DNA of 64,000 nt from Aquidulcibacter paucihalophilus (GTDB lineage: Bacteria; Pseudomonadota; Alphaproteobacteria; Caulobacterales; Caulobacteraceae): the NCBI GenBank assembly GCA_030285985.1, contig CP127384.1:1352501-1416500 (forward strand), read 5' to 3'. Position 1 is the first letter of the stretch, and every line of letters begins with the position of its first letter. The notes below the pieces were generated by a model, which ran no database searches, was not told the DNA's origin, and saw nothing but the letters and a program-made list of their open reading frames with translations. The position numbers and the translations under genes were made by a program. This document shows, in pieces, positions 26,084 to 37,387 of this stretch.

Positions 26084-27148
26084 ATGGACTTCTGGACCAC
26101 TCCTCTCGGCTGGACCCTCGCCACGGCGGGCGGCATCCTGCTCGTCACCGTCGGCATCCTGATCTCGCTGGCCTTCCTGCTGCTGGCCGACCGGAAGATC
26201 TGGGCCGGCGTGCAGATGCGCAAAGGGCCAAACGTCGTCGGGCCGTTCGGCCTGCTGCAGTCGTTCGCCGACTTCTTCAAATTCGTCCTGAAGGAAATCA
26301 TCGTGCCGGCCGGTGCCGACAAGGTGGTCTTCCTGCTGGCACCGCTGCTTACCTTCATCCTGGCCTTCATCGCCTGGGCGGCCATTCCGTTCGCGCCGGG
26401 CTGGGTGATCTCCGACCTGAATGTCGGCATCCTGTACATCTTCGCGATCAGCTCGCTGGGCGTGTACGGCATCATCATGGGCGGCTGGGCTTCGAACTCG
26501 AAGTATCCGTTCCTCGGCTCGCTGCGGTCCGCGGCGCAGATGGTGTCCTATGAGGTCTCCATCGGTCTGGTGATCATCAACGTCATCCTGCTGGCCGGGT
26601 CGATGAACCTGACCTCGATCGTCACGCAGCAGCAGGGCATGTTCTGGAACTGGTTCGCCTTCGGCGGCGGGGCCGGGACCTGGCCGACCATCGCGGTGAT
26701 GTTCCCGATGGCGATCATCTTCTTCGTCTCGGCCCTGGCCGAGACCAACCGTCCGCCGTTCGACCTGCCCGAGGCGGAGTCCGAGCTCGTGGCCGGCTAC
26801 CAGGTTGAATACAGCTCGACCCCGTACCTGCTGTTCATGATCGGCGAATACGCCAACATCGTCTTCATGTGCGCCATGATCACCCTGCTGTTCTTCGGCG
26901 GGTGGAATCCGGGCGTGCCGCAGGACTGGCTGGACATGCTGCCGGGCTGGCTGGAGCAGGCGATCTATCTGGTCACCTTCCTCGGCAAGACCGTGTTCTG
27001 GTTCTGCATGATCGCCCTGGTGAAGGCCTTTGTGCCCCGCTACCGCTATGACCAGCTGATGCGCCTGGGCTGGAAGATCTTCCTGCCGACCTCGCTGGTC
27101 TGCGTCGTTGTGGTCGCCGCCTGGCGCGTGTTCGCGGTGGGCTCATGA
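26084..27148 (+). CDS. nuoH: NADH-quinone oxidoreductase subunit H
   Basis: A 354-residue membrane subunit with about eight transmembrane helices that connects the quinone site to the proton-pumping arm. [22 protein letters not shown] and [21 protein letters not shown] are the signature loops, and [20 protein letters not shown] is the conserved end. It overlaps the next small lipoprotein gene by four bases. Confidence 0.97.
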   Translation: MDFWTTPLGWTLATAGGILLVTVGILISLAFLLLADRKIWAGVQMRKGPNVVGPFGLLQSFADFFKFVLKEIIVPAGADKVVFLLAPLLTFILAFIAWAAIPFAPGWVISDLNVGILYIFAISSLGVYGIIMGGWASNSKYPFLGSLRSAAQMVSYEVSIGLVIINVILLAGSMNLTSIVTQQQGMFWNWFAFGGGAGTWPTIAVMFPMAIIFFVSALAETNRPPFDLPEAESELVAGYQVEYSSTPYLLFMIGEYANIVFMCAMITLLFFGGWNPGVPQDWLDMLPGWLEQAIYLVTFLGKTVFWFCMIALVKAFVPRYRYDQLMRLGWKIFLPTSLVCVVVVAAWRVFAVGS

Positions 27149-27372
27149 TCCGCGCGCTTGTCCTGCCCGGCCTGGTCCTGTCGGCAGTGGCCGTGGGCGG
27201 TTGCACCTGGCGGTATGACCCGCGGGTGGAAGAGACGACCTCGGTCGGCACGCTCGAGCGGGCGGAACGCGCGCGCACGGCGGCGGACCGCATGCACCCC
27301 GCCTGCCGCGACGGCCGCACGGACCGCGATCAGCAGCCGGAAGGTTGCGACGTTGTGGTGAGGCGGGACTGA
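27145..27372 (+). CDS. small putative lipoprotein 1 between nuoH and nuoI
   Basis: A 75-residue protein with a lipobox VGGC (Cys20), then a charged mature part with two cysteines ([17 protein letters not shown]). The ATG overlaps the nuoH stop (ATGA), and its TGA overlaps the ATG of the second small lipoprotein (TGATG). I recognise no family. A +1-frame alternative at 27158 lacks a signal and is rejected. Confidence 0.62.
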   Translation: MIRALVLPGLVLSAVAVGGCTWRYDPRVEETTSVGTLERAERARTAADRMHPACRDGRTDRDQQPEGCDVVVRRD

Positions 27373-27581
27373 TGCGTCGTACCCTGACCCTCATCCTGGC
27401 CGCCGCATCGCTGTCGGCCTGCGCCCCTTACGAGCCTGAGCCGGTGTCACCGTATCAGTGGCAACAGCGCCAGGAGCGCATCCAGCGGCAGGAGGCCGAG
27501 CGCCTGCGCCGCTGCGAGACCATGGACCAACAGAGCGAGCGATACGCCCGCGAGTGCGCCCGCACCGGAGCCAGCCAGTAA
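27372..27581 (+). CDS. small putative lipoprotein 2 between nuoH and nuoI
   Basis: A 69-residue protein with a lipobox LSAC (Cys17), a Pro-rich stretch ([12 protein letters not shown]) and a Gln/Arg/Glu-rich helix ([20 protein letters not shown]) likely to be coiled coil. The stop TAA shares its last A with the nuoI ATG. It is tandem to another small lipoprotein gene. Function is unknown. Confidence 0.62.
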   Translation: MRRTLTLILAAASLSACAPYEPEPVSPYQWQQRQERIQRQEAERLRRCETMDQQSERYARECARTGASQ

Positions 27582-28072
27582 TGTTCAACCGTATCGTCCA
27601 GGCCGCGAAGGGCGCGCTTCTGATCGACGCCGTCGGCGCGATCGGCCTGTCGCTGAAATACATGGCCCGTCCCAAGGCCACGGTGAACTATCCGTTCGAG
27701 CGCAATCCGCAGTCGCCGCGCTTCCGCGGGGAGCACGCCCTGCGTCGCTATGCGAACGGCGAGGAACGCTGCATCGCCTGCAAGCTGTGCGAGGCGATCT
27801 GCCCCGCCCAGGCCATCACCATCGAGGCCGAACCGCGCGCCGACGGCAGCCGCCGCACGACCCGCTACGACATCGACATGGTCAAATGCATCTACTGCGG
27901 ACTGTGCGCCGAGGCCTGCCCGGTGGACGCCATCGTCGAAGGCCCGAACTCGGAGTTCACGGTCGAGACGCGGGAAGAGCTGCTCTACGACAAGGACCGG
28001 CTGCTCGCCAACGGCGACCGCTGGGAACGACTGATCGCGAAGAATCTGGAACTCGACGCGCCTTACCGTTAA
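27581..28072 (+). CDS. nuoI: NADH-quinone oxidoreductase subunit I
   Basis: A 163-residue ferredoxin-like subunit with two [4Fe-4S] clusters (N6a, N6b) held by [12 protein letters not shown] and [12 protein letters not shown]. The N-terminal amphipathic helix [19 protein letters not shown] anchors it to the membrane. The start ATG 27581 overlaps the upstream stop. A 74-bp spacer separates it from nuoJ. Confidence 0.97.
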   Translation: MFNRIVQAAKGALLIDAVGAIGLSLKYMARPKATVNYPFERNPQSPRFRGEHALRRYANGEERCIACKLCEAICPAQAITIEAEPRADGSRRTTRYDIDMVKCIYCGLCAEACPVDAIVEGPNSEFTVETREELLYDKDRLLANGDRWERLIAKNLELDAPYR

Positions 28073-28146
28073 GGCGCAGACGCTGAACAGGACGGCGATT
28101 CCGAACGGGGTCGTCCTCCACTAACCGAAAGGGGCCGAGGCCTCCG

Positions 28147-28773
28147 ATGTTGCAAGGCATTGCCTTCTATCTGCTGGCCACGGTGGCCGTGCTGGGCGGC
28201 CTCATGGTCGTCACGGCGAAGAACCCCGTGCACAGCGTGCTGTGGCTGATCCTGGCCTTCTTCTCGTCGGCGGGACTCTTCGTCCTGCTCGGCGCGGAGT
28301 TCCTGGCGATGCTGCTGGTGGTCGTCTACGTCGGCGCCGTCGCGGTGCTGTTCCTGTTCGTCGTCATGATGCTGGACGTTGACTTCGTGCGGCTGCGTGA
28401 GGGCTATGCCCGCTATCTGCCGCTGGCGGCCATCGTCGCGGGGATACTGCTGGCCGAGATGATCATGATCTCGCTGGCCGTGGTCAGCGGCGGTGCCGCC
28501 GCCGATGCGGCCGGGCCGGTCGCGGCCACGCCGGACATGACCAATGTCGAGGCTATCGGGCGTGTTCTGTACACGGACTATGTCTACATCTTCCAGGCGG
28601 CGGGGATCGTGCTGCTGATCGCCATGATCGGCGCCATCGTCCTGACCCTGCGCCACAAGCCCAACATCAAGCGCCAGAACGTCGCCCGCCAGGTCGGCCG
28701 TGACGCGAAGACGGCCATGGAGGTCAAGTCCGTGACCACCGGCGCCGGCGTGACTCCCGAGGATCTGGTCTGA
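28147..28773 (+). CDS. nuoJ: NADH-quinone oxidoreductase subunit J
   Basis: A 208-residue membrane subunit with five hydrophobic segments. [29 protein letters not shown] and [20 protein letters not shown] are typical of NuoJ. The C-terminal tail is longer than in E. coli and charged. It begins after a GAAAGGGG ribosome binding site and overlaps nuoK by one base. Confidence 0.96.
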   Translation: MLQGIAFYLLATVAVLGGLMVVTAKNPVHSVLWLILAFFSSAGLFVLLGAEFLAMLLVVVYVGAVAVLFLFVVMMLDVDFVRLREGYARYLPLAAIVAGILLAEMIMISLAVVSGGAAADAAGPVAATPDMTNVEAIGRVLYTDYVYIFQAAGIVLLIAMIGAIVLTLRHKPNIKRQNVARQVGRDAKTAMEVKSVTTGAGVTPEDLV

Positions 28774-29081
28774 TGGAAATCACCCTGCAGCACTATCTGG
28801 CGGTGGCCGCCATCCTCTTCACCATCGGTGTCTTCGGCATCTTCGTGAACCGCAAGAACGTCATCATCATCCTGATGTCGATCGAGCTGATCCTGCTGGC
28901 CGTGAACATCAATTTCGTCGCCTTCTCGGCCTACCTCAACGACGTGCAGGGGCAGATCATGGCCATGTTCGTCCTGACCGTGGCCGCGGCCGAGGCCGCC
29001 GTCGGCCTGGCCATTCTGGTGACCTTCTTCCGCAACCGCGGCGACATCGCGGTTGACGACGCCTCCGTGATGAAGGGCTGA
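28773..29081 (+). CDS. nuoK: NADH-quinone oxidoreductase subunit K
   Basis: A 102-residue membrane subunit with three helices. Glu36 and the nearby Glu in [16 protein letters not shown] and the stretch [17 protein letters not shown] (with the second conserved Glu) are the proton-path residues. Length is exactly typical. Confidence 0.97.
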   Translation: MEITLQHYLAVAAILFTIGVFGIFVNRKNVIIILMSIELILLAVNINFVAFSAYLNDVQGQIMAMFVLTVAAAEAAVGLAILVTFFRNRGDIAVDDASVMKG

Positions 29082-29083
29082 CC

Positions 29084-31165
29084 GTGGATCTCGTTCTTCT
29101 CGTCACCCTCGGCGTCTTCGCTCCGCTGCTCGGCGCGGCCATCGTCGGCCTGAGCGGCCGGCGGCTTGGCGACCTGGTGTCCAAATCGATCACCACGGGC
29201 CTGTTGTTCTTCTCGTGCGCCGTGGCCTGGATCGTGTTCAGCCAATGGACCTGGGGCGGGCTTGAGGCCTTCACGGTCGAGCTGTTCCCCTTCATCAACG
29301 TCGGCGATTTCCAGTCGGTCTGGTCAATCCGCATCGACGCCCTTTCGGCGGTCATGCTGGTCGTGGTCACCAGCGTGTCCTCGCTCGTCCACCTCTATTC
29401 TTGGGGGTATATGGCCGAGGATCCCGACAAGCCGCGGTTCTTCGCCTACCTCTCCCTGTTCACCTTCGCCATGCTGGCGCTGGTCACCGCCGCCGACTTC
29501 ATGCAGCTGTTCTTCGGCTGGGAAGGGGTGGGGCTGGCGTCCTATCTGCTGATCGGCTTCTGGTACAAGAAGTCGACCGCCAGCGCCGCCGCCATCAAGG
29601 CCTTCGTGGTCAACCGGGTCGGCGACTTCGGCTTCGCCCTGGGCATCCTGACCGTGTTCTGGATGTTCGGCACGATCCAGTTCGCCGAACTGTTCCCGAT
29701 GATCGCCGCCAAGGCCGGAACGGGCTGGGTCTTCCTCGGCCATAACTGGTCAGCGCTCGACCTCGCGGGTGCCCTGCTGTTCGTCGGTGCCATGGGCAAG
29801 TCGGCCCAGTTCTTCCTGCACACCTGGCTGCCCGACGCCATGGAGGGCCCGACCCCGGTGTCGGCCCTGATCCACGCAGCCACCATGGTCACCGCGGGCG
29901 TCTACATGGTCTGCCTGCTGTCGCCGATCTATGAGTACGCCCCGGTCGCCTCGGCCATCATCGCCCTGACCGGCGCGGTCACCGCCCTGTTCGCGGCGAC
30001 GGTCGGTCTGGCCCAGAACGACATCAAGCGGGTCATCGCCTATTCGACCTGTTCGCAGCTCGGCTACATGTTCTTCGCGGCGGGCGTCGGCGCCTATCAG
30101 GCGGCCATGTTCCACCTGTTCACCCACGCCTTCTTCAAGGCCCTGCTGTTCCTCGGTGCCGGCTCAGTGATCCACGGCATGCATCACGAGCAGGACATGC
30201 GGAAGATGGGCGGGCTGTGGAAGCTGCTGCCGGTCACCTATGCGGTGATGACCATCGGCACCATCGCCATCACCGGCCTGGGCATTCCCGGCGTCGGCGG
30301 TCTGGCGGGCTTCTATTCCAAGGACTCCATCATCGAGAGCGCCTTCGCCTCGTTCACCAGCGGCCATTCGGCCATGGGCCTGTTCGCCTTCTTCGTCGGC
30401 ATTCTCGCGGCCGGCCTGACCGCCTACTACTCCTGGCGTCTGGTGTTCATGACCTTCCACAACACGCCGGTGTGGAAGGACGCGCATCACGATGATCACG
30501 CCCACGACGACCACGCCTCGCACGCCCAGCTGGAAACCCATGCCGAGCCGATCGCGGACGATCATGCGCATGACGACCACGCCCACCACGGCCCGCTGAA
30601 GCCGCATGAGAGCCCGCTTGTGATGCTGGTTCCGCTGCTGCTGCTCTCGGTCGGTGCCATTGCCGCCGGCTTCGTCTTCGCGCCCTGGTTCATCGGGGAT
30701 CACGAGCATGGCTTCTGGCGCGGCGCGATCTTCGTGGCCGAGACCAACCACGTCCTGCACGAGAGCCACTCCGTGCCGACCTGGGTGAAGTGGTCGCCGC
30801 TGATCCTGACGCTGATCGGGACGTTCGCCGCCTTCTGGCTCTATGTGATGAAGGAAGGCATGGCGCGCCGCATGGCCGACCGGGGCGGCGTCGTGCACGC
30901 CTTCCTCTACAACAAATGGTATTTCGACGAGCTGTATGACGTCGTGTTCGTGAAGGGCGCGCGGGCGGTCGGTGACCTGTTCTGGAAGGTCGGCGACGTG
31001 AAGATCATCGACGGGGGCGGGCCCAACGGCATGGCCTGGCTGTCGCGGAAATTCGCGGGCGGTCTCGCCCGGTTCCAGTCCGGCTATGTCTATTTCTACG
31101 CCTTCGTGATGTTGCTCGGTCTCGCCGGCTTCCTCGCCTTCGCCATCTATACGTGGGGAGCCTGA
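29084..31165 (+). CDS. nuoL: NADH-quinone oxidoreductase subunit L
   Basis: A 693-residue antiporter-like proton pump with about 14-16 transmembrane helices and the long lateral C-terminal helix. [39 protein letters not shown] and [20 protein letters not shown] are conserved. The start is the GTG at 29084, two bases after the nuoK stop. Residues 466-510 form a loop with 13 histidines and many Asp residues ([24 protein letters not shown]), absent from E. coli NuoL, and possibly metal-binding or simply low complexity. Confidence 0.97.
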   Translation: MDLVLLVTLGVFAPLLGAAIVGLSGRRLGDLVSKSITTGLLFFSCAVAWIVFSQWTWGGLEAFTVELFPFINVGDFQSVWSIRIDALSAVMLVVVTSVSSLVHLYSWGYMAEDPDKPRFFAYLSLFTFAMLALVTAADFMQLFFGWEGVGLASYLLIGFWYKKSTASAAAIKAFVVNRVGDFGFALGILTVFWMFGTIQFAELFPMIAAKAGTGWVFLGHNWSALDLAGALLFVGAMGKSAQFFLHTWLPDAMEGPTPVSALIHAATMVTAGVYMVCLLSPIYEYAPVASAIIALTGAVTALFAATVGLAQNDIKRVIAYSTCSQLGYMFFAAGVGAYQAAMFHLFTHAFFKALLFLGAGSVIHGMHHEQDMRKMGGLWKLLPVTYAVMTIGTIAITGLGIPGVGGLAGFYSKDSIIESAFASFTSGHSAMGLFAFFVGILAAGLTAYYSWRLVFMTFHNTPVWKDAHHDDHAHDDHASHAQLETHAEPIADDHAHDDHAHHGPLKPHESPLVMLVPLLLLSVGAIAAGFVFAPWFIGDHEHGFWRGAIFVAETNHVLHESHSVPTWVKWSPLILTLIGTFAAFWLYVMKEGMARRMADRGGVVHAFLYNKWYFDELYDVVFVKGARAVGDLFWKVGDVKIIDGGGPNGMAWLSRKFAGGLARFQSGYVYFYAFVMLLGLAGFLAFAIYTWGA

Positions 31166-31167
31166 TC

Positions 31168-32655
31168 TTGCCCCAGATCCCCTATATTCTCAGCGTCGTC
31201 ACCTTCCTGCCGCTGGTCGGCGCGGGCCTGATCCTGCTGGCGCGGCTGCTCAACAAGTCCGGTGCGGACAGCGCGGCGCGCTGGATCGCCCTGGCGACCA
31301 CGCTCGTTACCCTGGGCGTCTCGGCCGTGCTCGTCGCGACCTTCGATCCGTCCAGCGCCGCCTATCAGTTCGTCGAGCGGTTCGTCTGGTTCGTGGGCGC
31401 CGAATACCACATGGGCGTGGACGGGATTTCGATCCTGTTCGTCCTGCTCACGGCCTTCCTGATGCCGATCTGCATCCTCGCCAGCTGGAACACGATCAAG
31501 GACCGGGTGGTCGACTACATGATCGCCTTCCTGGTGCTGGAGACGCTGGTCATCGGGGTGTTCACCTCGCTGGACCTGTTCCTGTTCTACATCTTCTTCG
31601 AAGGCACCCTGGTGCCGATGTTCATCATCATCGGCGTGTGGGGCGGGGCGAACCGGATCTACGCCTCGTACAAATTCTTCCTCTACACACTGCTGGGGTC
31701 GGTGCTGATGCTGCTGGCCATGCTGTGGATGGCGGCCGAGACCGGCACCACCAGCATTCCGGCGCTCAAGGAATACGCCTTCTCCGCCGAGGCGCAGCCG
31801 CTGCTCTGGCTGGCCTTCTTCGCCTCGTTCGCGGTCAAGATGCCGATGTGGCCCGTGCACACCTGGTTGCCCGACGCCCACGTTCAGGCACCGACGGCGG
31901 GCTCGGTCATACTGGCCGGCATCCTGCTGAAGCTGGGCGGCTACGGCTTCCTGCTGTTCAACCTGCCCATGTTCCCGCAGGCGTCGCAGATGTTCGCGCC
32001 GCTGGTCTTCACCCTCTCGGTGATCGCCATCGTCTACACCTCGCTGGTCGCCTTCCGTCAGACGGACATGAAGAAGCTGATCGCCTATTCGTCCGTGGCC
32101 CACATGGGCTTCGTCACCATGGGCATCTTCGCCGGCAACGATCAGGGCGTGCAGGGCGCGGTCTTCCAGATGCTGAGCCACGGCCTGATCTCGGGCGCGC
32201 TCTTCCTCTGCGTCGGCGTGGTCTATGACCGGATGCACACCCGCGAGATCGCCCTGTACGGCGGTCTGACCGCGCGCATGCCCTGGTTCGCGGCGATCTT
32301 CATGCTGTTCACCATGGCCAACGTCGGCCTGCCGGGCACCTCGGGTTTCATCGGCGAGATCCTGACCATGGTCGGCATCTATGAGGTCTCGACCTGGACG
32401 GCGCTGTTCGCCGCCTCGGGCGTGATCTTCTCGGCGGTCTATGCGCTGACGCTGTACCGGAACGTCATGTTCGGCGAGATCACCAATCCGGCGATGAAGG
32501 CCATCACCGACGTCGACAAGCGCGAACTGCTGATCTTCGCCCCGCTGATCATCGGCACCCTGTGGCTGGGCGTTCAGCCCGGTCTGGTGCTGGATTACAC
32601 CGCCGCCTCGGTCGAGGCCCTGACGACTGCCTATCGCGCCGCGATCGGCGGGTGA
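31168..32655 (+). CDS. nuoM: NADH-quinone oxidoreductase subunit M
   Basis: A 495-residue antiporter-like proton pump subunit. [18 protein letters not shown], the conserved Lys region [26 protein letters not shown] and [16 protein letters not shown] are diagnostic. I choose the TTG at 31168 because GGGGAG (31155-31160) sits seven bases upstream and gives the usual short N-terminus [20 protein letters not shown] at 31153 in frame would add five residues and overlap nuoL but has no ribosome binding site. Confidence 0.94.
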   Translation: MPQIPYILSVVTFLPLVGAGLILLARLLNKSGADSAARWIALATTLVTLGVSAVLVATFDPSSAAYQFVERFVWFVGAEYHMGVDGISILFVLLTAFLMPICILASWNTIKDRVVDYMIAFLVLETLVIGVFTSLDLFLFYIFFEGTLVPMFIIIGVWGGANRIYASYKFFLYTLLGSVLMLLAMLWMAAETGTTSIPALKEYAFSAEAQPLLWLAFFASFAVKMPMWPVHTWLPDAHVQAPTAGSVILAGILLKLGGYGFLLFNLPMFPQASQMFAPLVFTLSVIAIVYTSLVAFRQTDMKKLIAYSSVAHMGFVTMGIFAGNDQGVQGAVFQMLSHGLISGALFLCVGVVYDRMHTREIALYGGLTARMPWFAAIFMLFTMANVGLPGTSGFIGEILTMVGIYEVSTWTALFAASGVIFSAVYALTLYRNVMFGEITNPAMKAITDVDKRELLIFAPLIIGTLWLGVQPGLVLDYTAASVEALTTAYRAAIGG

Positions 32656-32659
32656 GACG

Positions 32660-34108
32660 ATGATGCCTGACCTGATCTCCGCCCTTCACCTCTCGGCCCC
32701 GGAAGCGACCCTCGCGGTCGGCGGACTGGTGCTGCTGATGCTCGGCGCCTTCATGGGCGAGAAGAGCGTGCGTCTGATCTCGGCCCTGTCGGTCGGGTTG
32801 CTCGTCGCCGCGACGGCCGTGACCGTGACCGGTCCGCTGGGGCAGGCCTTCAACGGTGCCTATGTGGCCGATCCGCTGGCCGTCTACGGCAAGGCCCTGA
32901 TCTTCCTGTCCAGCGCCGTGGCCATCGTGCTGGGCGACGGCTGGATGCGCCGCGCAAGGATCGCGAAATTCGAATATCCGGTCCTGATCGTGCTGGCCTC
33001 GGCCGGCATGGGGATGATGGCCTCGTCCGGGGACCTGATCTCCCTCTATGTCGGGATCGAACTGCATTCGCTGGCCCTCTATGTGCTGGCCGCCTACCAC
33101 CGCGATGACCTGAAGGCCTCCGAGGCGGGGCTGAAGTATTTCGTGCTGGGTGCCCTGTCGTCCGGCCTGCTGCTGTACGGTGCCAGCCTGATTTACGGCT
33201 TCACCGGCTCGATGCGGTTTGACGAGATCGCCGCCTACGCCGCTGCGAACCAATCGACGGGTCTGATCTTCGGCCTGGTCTTCCTGATCTGCGGCCTGGC
33301 CTTCAAGGTCTCGGCCGCGCCGTTCCACATGTGGACGCCGGACGTCTACGAGGGCGCGCCGACGCCGGTCGTGGCCCTGTTCGCCACCGCCCCCAAGGTC
33401 GCGGCCATGGTGCTGATCGCCCGCACGCTGGAAGGCGCTTTCGCCGGCTCGCACGATCAGTGGGCCCAGGTGCTGATCCTGATCTCGCTGATCTCGTTCG
33501 CGGTCGGGGCCTTCGGTGGCCTGGTGCAGAAGGACCTGCAGCGGCTGTTGGCCTATTCGTCGATCGCCAACATCGGCTACGCCCTGCTGGGTATCGCCGC
33601 CGGGACCACGGCGGGCGTGCAGGCCATGCTGGTGTTCATGACCCTGTATGTCATCGACCAGTTCGGCTTCTTCGCCATCCTGCTATCGCTGTCGCGGGGC
33701 GGGAAGCCGATCCGCAAGATCGCCGATCTGGCGGGCCTGCGGAAGGACAAGCCGGTGACGGCCATCGCCCTGACCGTGCTGTCGCTGTCGGTGCTGGGCA
33801 TGCCGCCGCTGGCGGGCTTCTGGGCCAAATTCTATGTCTTCGGCGCCGCCGCCGATGCCGGCTACTGGATGGTCGGTGCGGCCGGTCTGGTGGCCTCGGT
33901 CGTGGCCGGCTTCTACTATCTGCGCATCATCAAACTGATGTGGTTCGATCCGACGCCCGAGGGCGTGGGGCCGACGGATGCGTCGCCGGTCGAGGCACGG
34001 ACCATCGCCTGGGCCTCGGCGGCCTTCTCCTTCCCGCTGGTGATCGTGGCCATCGGCTGGATCGACCATTTCGCCGGCATCGCTGCGACCGGTTTCGGAG
34101 CCGGGTAG
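32660..34108 (+). CDS. nuoN: NADH-quinone oxidoreductase subunit N
   Basis: A 482-residue antiporter-like proton pump subunit and the last complex I gene. YVGIELHSLALYVLAAYHR, LIYGFTGSMRFDEI, AFKVSAAPFHMWTPDVYEGAPTP and YSSIANIGYALLG match the family. Two consecutive ATG codons begin the gene; the second may be used. It is six bases from birA, so the transcript probably continues. Confidence 0.96.
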   Translation: MMPDLISALHLSAPEATLAVGGLVLLMLGAFMGEKSVRLISALSVGLLVAATAVTVTGPLGQAFNGAYVADPLAVYGKALIFLSSAVAIVLGDGWMRRARIAKFEYPVLIVLASAGMGMMASSGDLISLYVGIELHSLALYVLAAYHRDDLKASEAGLKYFVLGALSSGLLLYGASLIYGFTGSMRFDEIAAYAAANQSTGLIFGLVFLICGLAFKVSAAPFHMWTPDVYEGAPTPVVALFATAPKVAAMVLIARTLEGAFAGSHDQWAQVLILISLISFAVGAFGGLVQKDLQRLLAYSSIANIGYALLGIAAGTTAGVQAMLVFMTLYVIDQFGFFAILLSLSRGGKPIRKIADLAGLRKDKPVTAIALTVLSLSVLGMPPLAGFWAKFYVFGAAADAGYWMVGAAGLVASVVAGFYYLRIIKLMWFDPTPEGVGPTDASPVEARTIAWASAAFSFPLVIVAIGWIDHFAGIAATGFGAG

Positions 34109-34114
34109 GGGCGG

Positions 34115-34864
34115 ATGCCCGCCGCGCCCATCCTGCTGCTCGACCAGACCGACTCGACCAATGCGGACGCCCGCCGGCGCGCGGACGCCGGCGAGACCGG
34201 CCCGTTGTGGATCGTCGCCCGGCGTCAGACCGAGGGCCGGGGACGGCGTGGGCGGCAATGGGAAAGCCAGGACGGCAACCTGTTTTCCACCCTGTTGCAA
34301 TTGACCCGAAAATCGCCCGCCGAAGCGGCGCAGGTGACGTTCGTGGCCGCCCTGGCGATCGCGGATCTGCTGGATGCGTATGCGCCGCCGTCGCTGGTGA
34401 CGATCAAATGGCCGAATGACGTGATGCTGGCCGGTCAGAAGGCCTCGGGCGTGCTTGTTGAGTCCGGGGCGCATGAGAGTGGCGGCCTGTGGCTGGCGGT
34501 CGGCATCGGCGTGAACCTGGCCCACGCGCCGGAGGGGACAGAGCGGCCGGCGACGGCGCTGGTCCACCATCTCCGTGGAGACGTGACGGCACCGCCGACG
34601 GTCGAGGCCGCGGCCGCGATGCTGGCCGGGGCCTTTAATGTCTGGATGACGCGCTGGGAGACGCTGGGGTTCGAGCCGATCCTCGATGCCTGGCGGGCGC
34701 GGACGGCCGGGCTGGACGGGCCGGCGGTGGCGCGGCTGGGCCGCGAGACGGTCGAGGGCATCGCCGAGGGCGTGGCGCCCGACGGCGCGCTGAAATTGAG
34801 GCTGGCGGACGGGAGCCTGCGGCTGATCTCCGCCGGCGACGTCTTCTTCGGGGAGGCTGCGTGA
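34115..34864 (+). CDS. birA: biotin--[acetyl-CoA carboxylase] ligase
   Basis: A 249-residue monofunctional biotin protein ligase that joins biotin to Acc[19 protein letters not shown] (substrate loop), [15 protein letters not shown] (biotinyl-AMP loop), [20 protein letters not shown] and the C-terminal SH3-like part ([17 protein letters not shown]) are present. There is no N-terminal helix-turn-helix, so it is not expected to act as a repressor as in E. coli. It is linked to nuoN and coaX, an order common in alphaproteobacteria. Confidence 0.95.
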   Translation: MPAAPILLLDQTDSTNADARRRADAGETGPLWIVARRQTEGRGRRGRQWESQDGNLFSTLLQLTRKSPAEAAQVTFVAALAIADLLDAYAPPSLVTIKWPNDVMLAGQKASGVLVESGAHESGGLWLAVGIGVNLAHAPEGTERPATALVHHLRGDVTAPPTVEAAAAMLAGAFNVWMTRWETLGFEPILDAWRARTAGLDGPAVARLGRETVEGIAEGVAPDGALKLRLADGSLRLISAGDVFFGEAA

Positions 34865-35643
34865 TGCTTCTGGCGATCGAGCAGGGCAATACGAACACAC
34901 TGTTCGCGGTCCATGACGGCAGCGACTGGATCGCCCAGTGGCGCACGGCCACGGAAAGCAGCCGTACGGCGGACGAGTATGCCGTCTGGCTGAGCCAGCT
35001 TCTGGCCATGCACGGGCTGGCGATCAGCCAACTCGATGGCTGCATCATCTCCAGCGTGGTGCCGCAGTCGATCTTCAACCTGCGCAACCTGTCGCGCCGC
35101 TATCTGTCGGTCGAGCCGCTGGTCATCGGCGACAATGTCGAGCTGGGCATGACCGCGCGGATCACCAAGCCGAGCGAGGCGGGAGCCGACCGGCTGGTCA
35201 ACGCCATCGGGGCGCATCTGGTCTATCCGGGCGATCTGATCGTGATCGACAGCGGCACGGCTACGACCTTCGACGTCATCGCCGCCGATGGAGCCTTCGA
35301 GGGCGGTGCTATCGCCCCCGGCATCAATCTGAGCCTGCAGGCCCTGCATGAGGCGGCGGCCATGCTGCCGCGCATCGCCATCCAGCGGCCGGAGCAGGTG
35401 ATCGGCAAGGACACCGTCTCCAATATGCAGTCCGGCGTCTTCTGGGGCTATGTCGCCCTGATCGAGGGCATGGTCGCGCGCATCAAGGCGGAGTGGGGAA
35501 AACCCATGACCGTGATTGGAACGGGCGGCGTGGCCAGCCTGTTTGAAGGCGCAACAACATCAATCGACCGGTTCGATCCGGACCTGACTATCCGCGGCCT
35601 CCTCGAAATCTGGCGGCGGAACACCCATCTAAAGGACGCATGA
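34864..35643 (+). CDS. coaX: type III pantothenate kinase
   Basis: A 259-residue ASKHA-fold kinase for the first step of coenzyme A synthesis. The phosphate loop [10 protein letters not shown] has Glu where many CoaX proteins have Asp. [12 protein letters not shown] and [13 protein letters not shown] are the other nucleotide and pantothenate motifs. ATG 34864 overlaps the birA stop (TGATG); the GTG just before would add one residue. It overlaps rnj by four bases. Confidence 0.95.
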   Translation: MLLAIEQGNTNTLFAVHDGSDWIAQWRTATESSRTADEYAVWLSQLLAMHGLAISQLDGCIISSVVPQSIFNLRNLSRRYLSVEPLVIGDNVELGMTARITKPSEAGADRLVNAIGAHLVYPGDLIVIDSGTATTFDVIAADGAFEGGAIAPGINLSLQALHEAAAMLPRIAIQRPEQVIGKDTVSNMQSGVFWGYVALIEGMVARIKAEWGKPMTVIGTGGVASLFEGATTSIDRFDPDLTIRGLLEIWRRNTHLKDA

Positions 35644-37313
35644 AAAAGAAAACCAACGACGAACTCGTCTTCCTGCCGCTGGGCGGCTCGGGCGAGATCG
35701 GGATGAATCTGAATCTGTACGGCTATGGCCCCGAAGCGAACCGCGAGTGGCTCGTGGTCGATGTGGGCGTGACCTTCGGCGACCTGTCGACGCCCGGCGT
35801 CGATGTGATCGTGCCCGACCCCGCCTTCCTTGAAGGCGAGACCATCCGCGGCATCGTCCTGACCCACGCGCACGAGGACCATATCGGTGCCCTCGGCTGG
35901 CTGTGGTCGCGCATGAAGGCCCCGCTGTACGCCACGCCGTTCACCGCCTTCCTGATCCGCGAGAAGCTGCGCGAGGCGGGCATCCTGGACCAGGTCAAGC
36001 TGATCGAGGTGCCGCTGGGTGGGACCATCGACCTGGGGCCGTTCCAGGTGACGATGGTGACCATGACCCATTCGATCGCCGAGCCGAACGGTCTGGCGAT
36101 CAAGACGCCTCTGGGCACGGTGCTGCACACGGGCGACTGGAAGATCGACGACGATCCGATCATCGGCGAGGTCACCGACTCCGCCGCCATCAGCCGCCTC
36201 GGCGACGAGGGCGTGCTGGCGATGGTGTGCGACTCCACCAATGTCTTCGTCGAGGGATCGGCGGGGTCAGAGGGCGGGGTCCGCAACGCCCTGATCGAGC
36301 TGATCGGCGGGCTGAAGGGCCGGATCGCGGTCGGGTGCTTCGCCTCGAACGTCGCGCGCATGGACAGCGTCATCCGCGCCGCCGAGGCCGCCGGACGACG
36401 CGTGTCGCTGGCCGGACGGTCGATGCACCGCATCACCTCCGCAGCCAAACACGTCGGCATGCTGAACGACGTCAAGCCGTTCCTGACCGACGAAGAGGCC
36501 CGCGTCTGGCCGGCCGACCAGATCCTGTATCTGTGCACCGGCAGCCAGGGCGAGGCCCGCGCGGCCCTGTCGCGGGTGGCCGAGGGCACCCACCCCTACA
36601 TCAAGCTCAGCAAGGGCGATCACTGCATCTTCTCGTCGCGGGTCATCCCCGGCAATGAGCTGTCGATCGGCCGGCTGCAGGACAAGCTCGCCGACCGTGG
36701 GGTGCGGCTCTACACCGAGCGCGACCACCCCGGCATCCACGTCTCCGGCCACCCGTGCCGTGAGGAACTGCGCCAGATGTACGCCTGGGCGCGGCCGAAG
36801 ATCGCCGTGCCGACCCACGGCATGCGCCGCCACCTGGCCGAGCACGCGAATCTCGCGAAGGACGTGGGCGTCGCCGAGACGGTAACCCCCCGCAACGGCG
36901 ACATGGTGCGTCTGGCCCCCGGGCCCGCCGCGATCATCGACGAGGTCCCCAACGGCCGGCTCTATGTCGACGGCGGCCGTCTGGTCACGGAACAGGGCGA
37001 GGCCCTGCACGAGCGTCGCCACGCCTCGACCAATGGCGTGCTGATCGTCAGCTTCGCCATGGACAAGCGCGGCAAGATTGTCAGCGACATCGACGTCCGG
37101 GCCATCGGCCTGCCGGGCGATGCGGAATCGCCTTTGGGCGACGCGCTGGACGATCTGGCGGAGCGCGCCGAACAGGCGGTGATGAAGCTGAAGGGCGCGG
37201 CGCTGGAGGATGAAATGGTCATCGAACAGGCCGTCTCACGCGCGCTGAAGAAGGCCAGCCAGCAGATCTGGGACCGCCGGCCAATCGTCGAGACCATCAT
37301 TCTGCGGCTGTGA
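35640..37313 (+). CDS. rnj: ribonuclease J
   Basis: A 557-residue metallo-beta-lactamase/beta-CASP nuclease with 5'-3' exo- and endonuclease action on mRNA and rRNA. The zinc motif [15 protein letters not shown] (near residue 76), [12 protein letters not shown], the beta-CASP stretch [18 protein letters not shown] and the C-terminal [20 protein letters not shown] are clear. The ATG overlaps the coaX stop. It closes the nuo-birA-coaX-rnj run. Confidence 0.95.
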   Translation: MKKKTNDELVFLPLGGSGEIGMNLNLYGYGPEANREWLVVDVGVTFGDLSTPGVDVIVPDPAFLEGETIRGIVLTHAHEDHIGALGWLWSRMKAPLYATPFTAFLIREKLREAGILDQVKLIEVPLGGTIDLGPFQVTMVTMTHSIAEPNGLAIKTPLGTVLHTGDWKIDDDPIIGEVTDSAAISRLGDEGVLAMVCDSTNVFVEGSAGSEGGVRNALIELIGGLKGRIAVGCFASNVARMDSVIRAAEAAGRRVSLAGRSMHRITSAAKHVGMLNDVKPFLTDEEARVWPADQILYLCTGSQGEARAALSRVAEGTHPYIKLSKGDHCIFSSRVIPGNELSIGRLQDKLADRGVRLYTERDHPGIHVSGHPCREELRQMYAWARPKIAVPTHGMRRHLAEHANLAKDVGVAETVTPRNGDMVRLAPGPAAIIDEVPNGRLYVDGGRLVTEQGEALHERRHASTNGVLIVSFAMDKRGKIVSDIDVRAIGLPGDAESPLGDALDDLAERAEQAVMKLKGAALEDEMVIEQAVSRALKKASQQIWDRRPIVETIILRL

Positions 37314-37330
37314 CTTAGGCAGTCAGGCCT

Positions 37331-37358
37331 TTGAACCGAAGGCGGGGCTTCCTATAAG
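37331..37358 (+). promoter_or_regulatory. predicted pyrH promoter
   Basis: TTGAAC (37331-37336) and TATAAG (37353-37358) with 16-bp spacing lie 30 bp before the pyrH ATG in the 74-bp spacer after rnj. This probably starts the pyrH-to-lpxB transcript. Confidence 0.65.
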
Positions 37359-37387
37359 AAGCCGAATCCCCCGCCCAAGGTCCCGCC

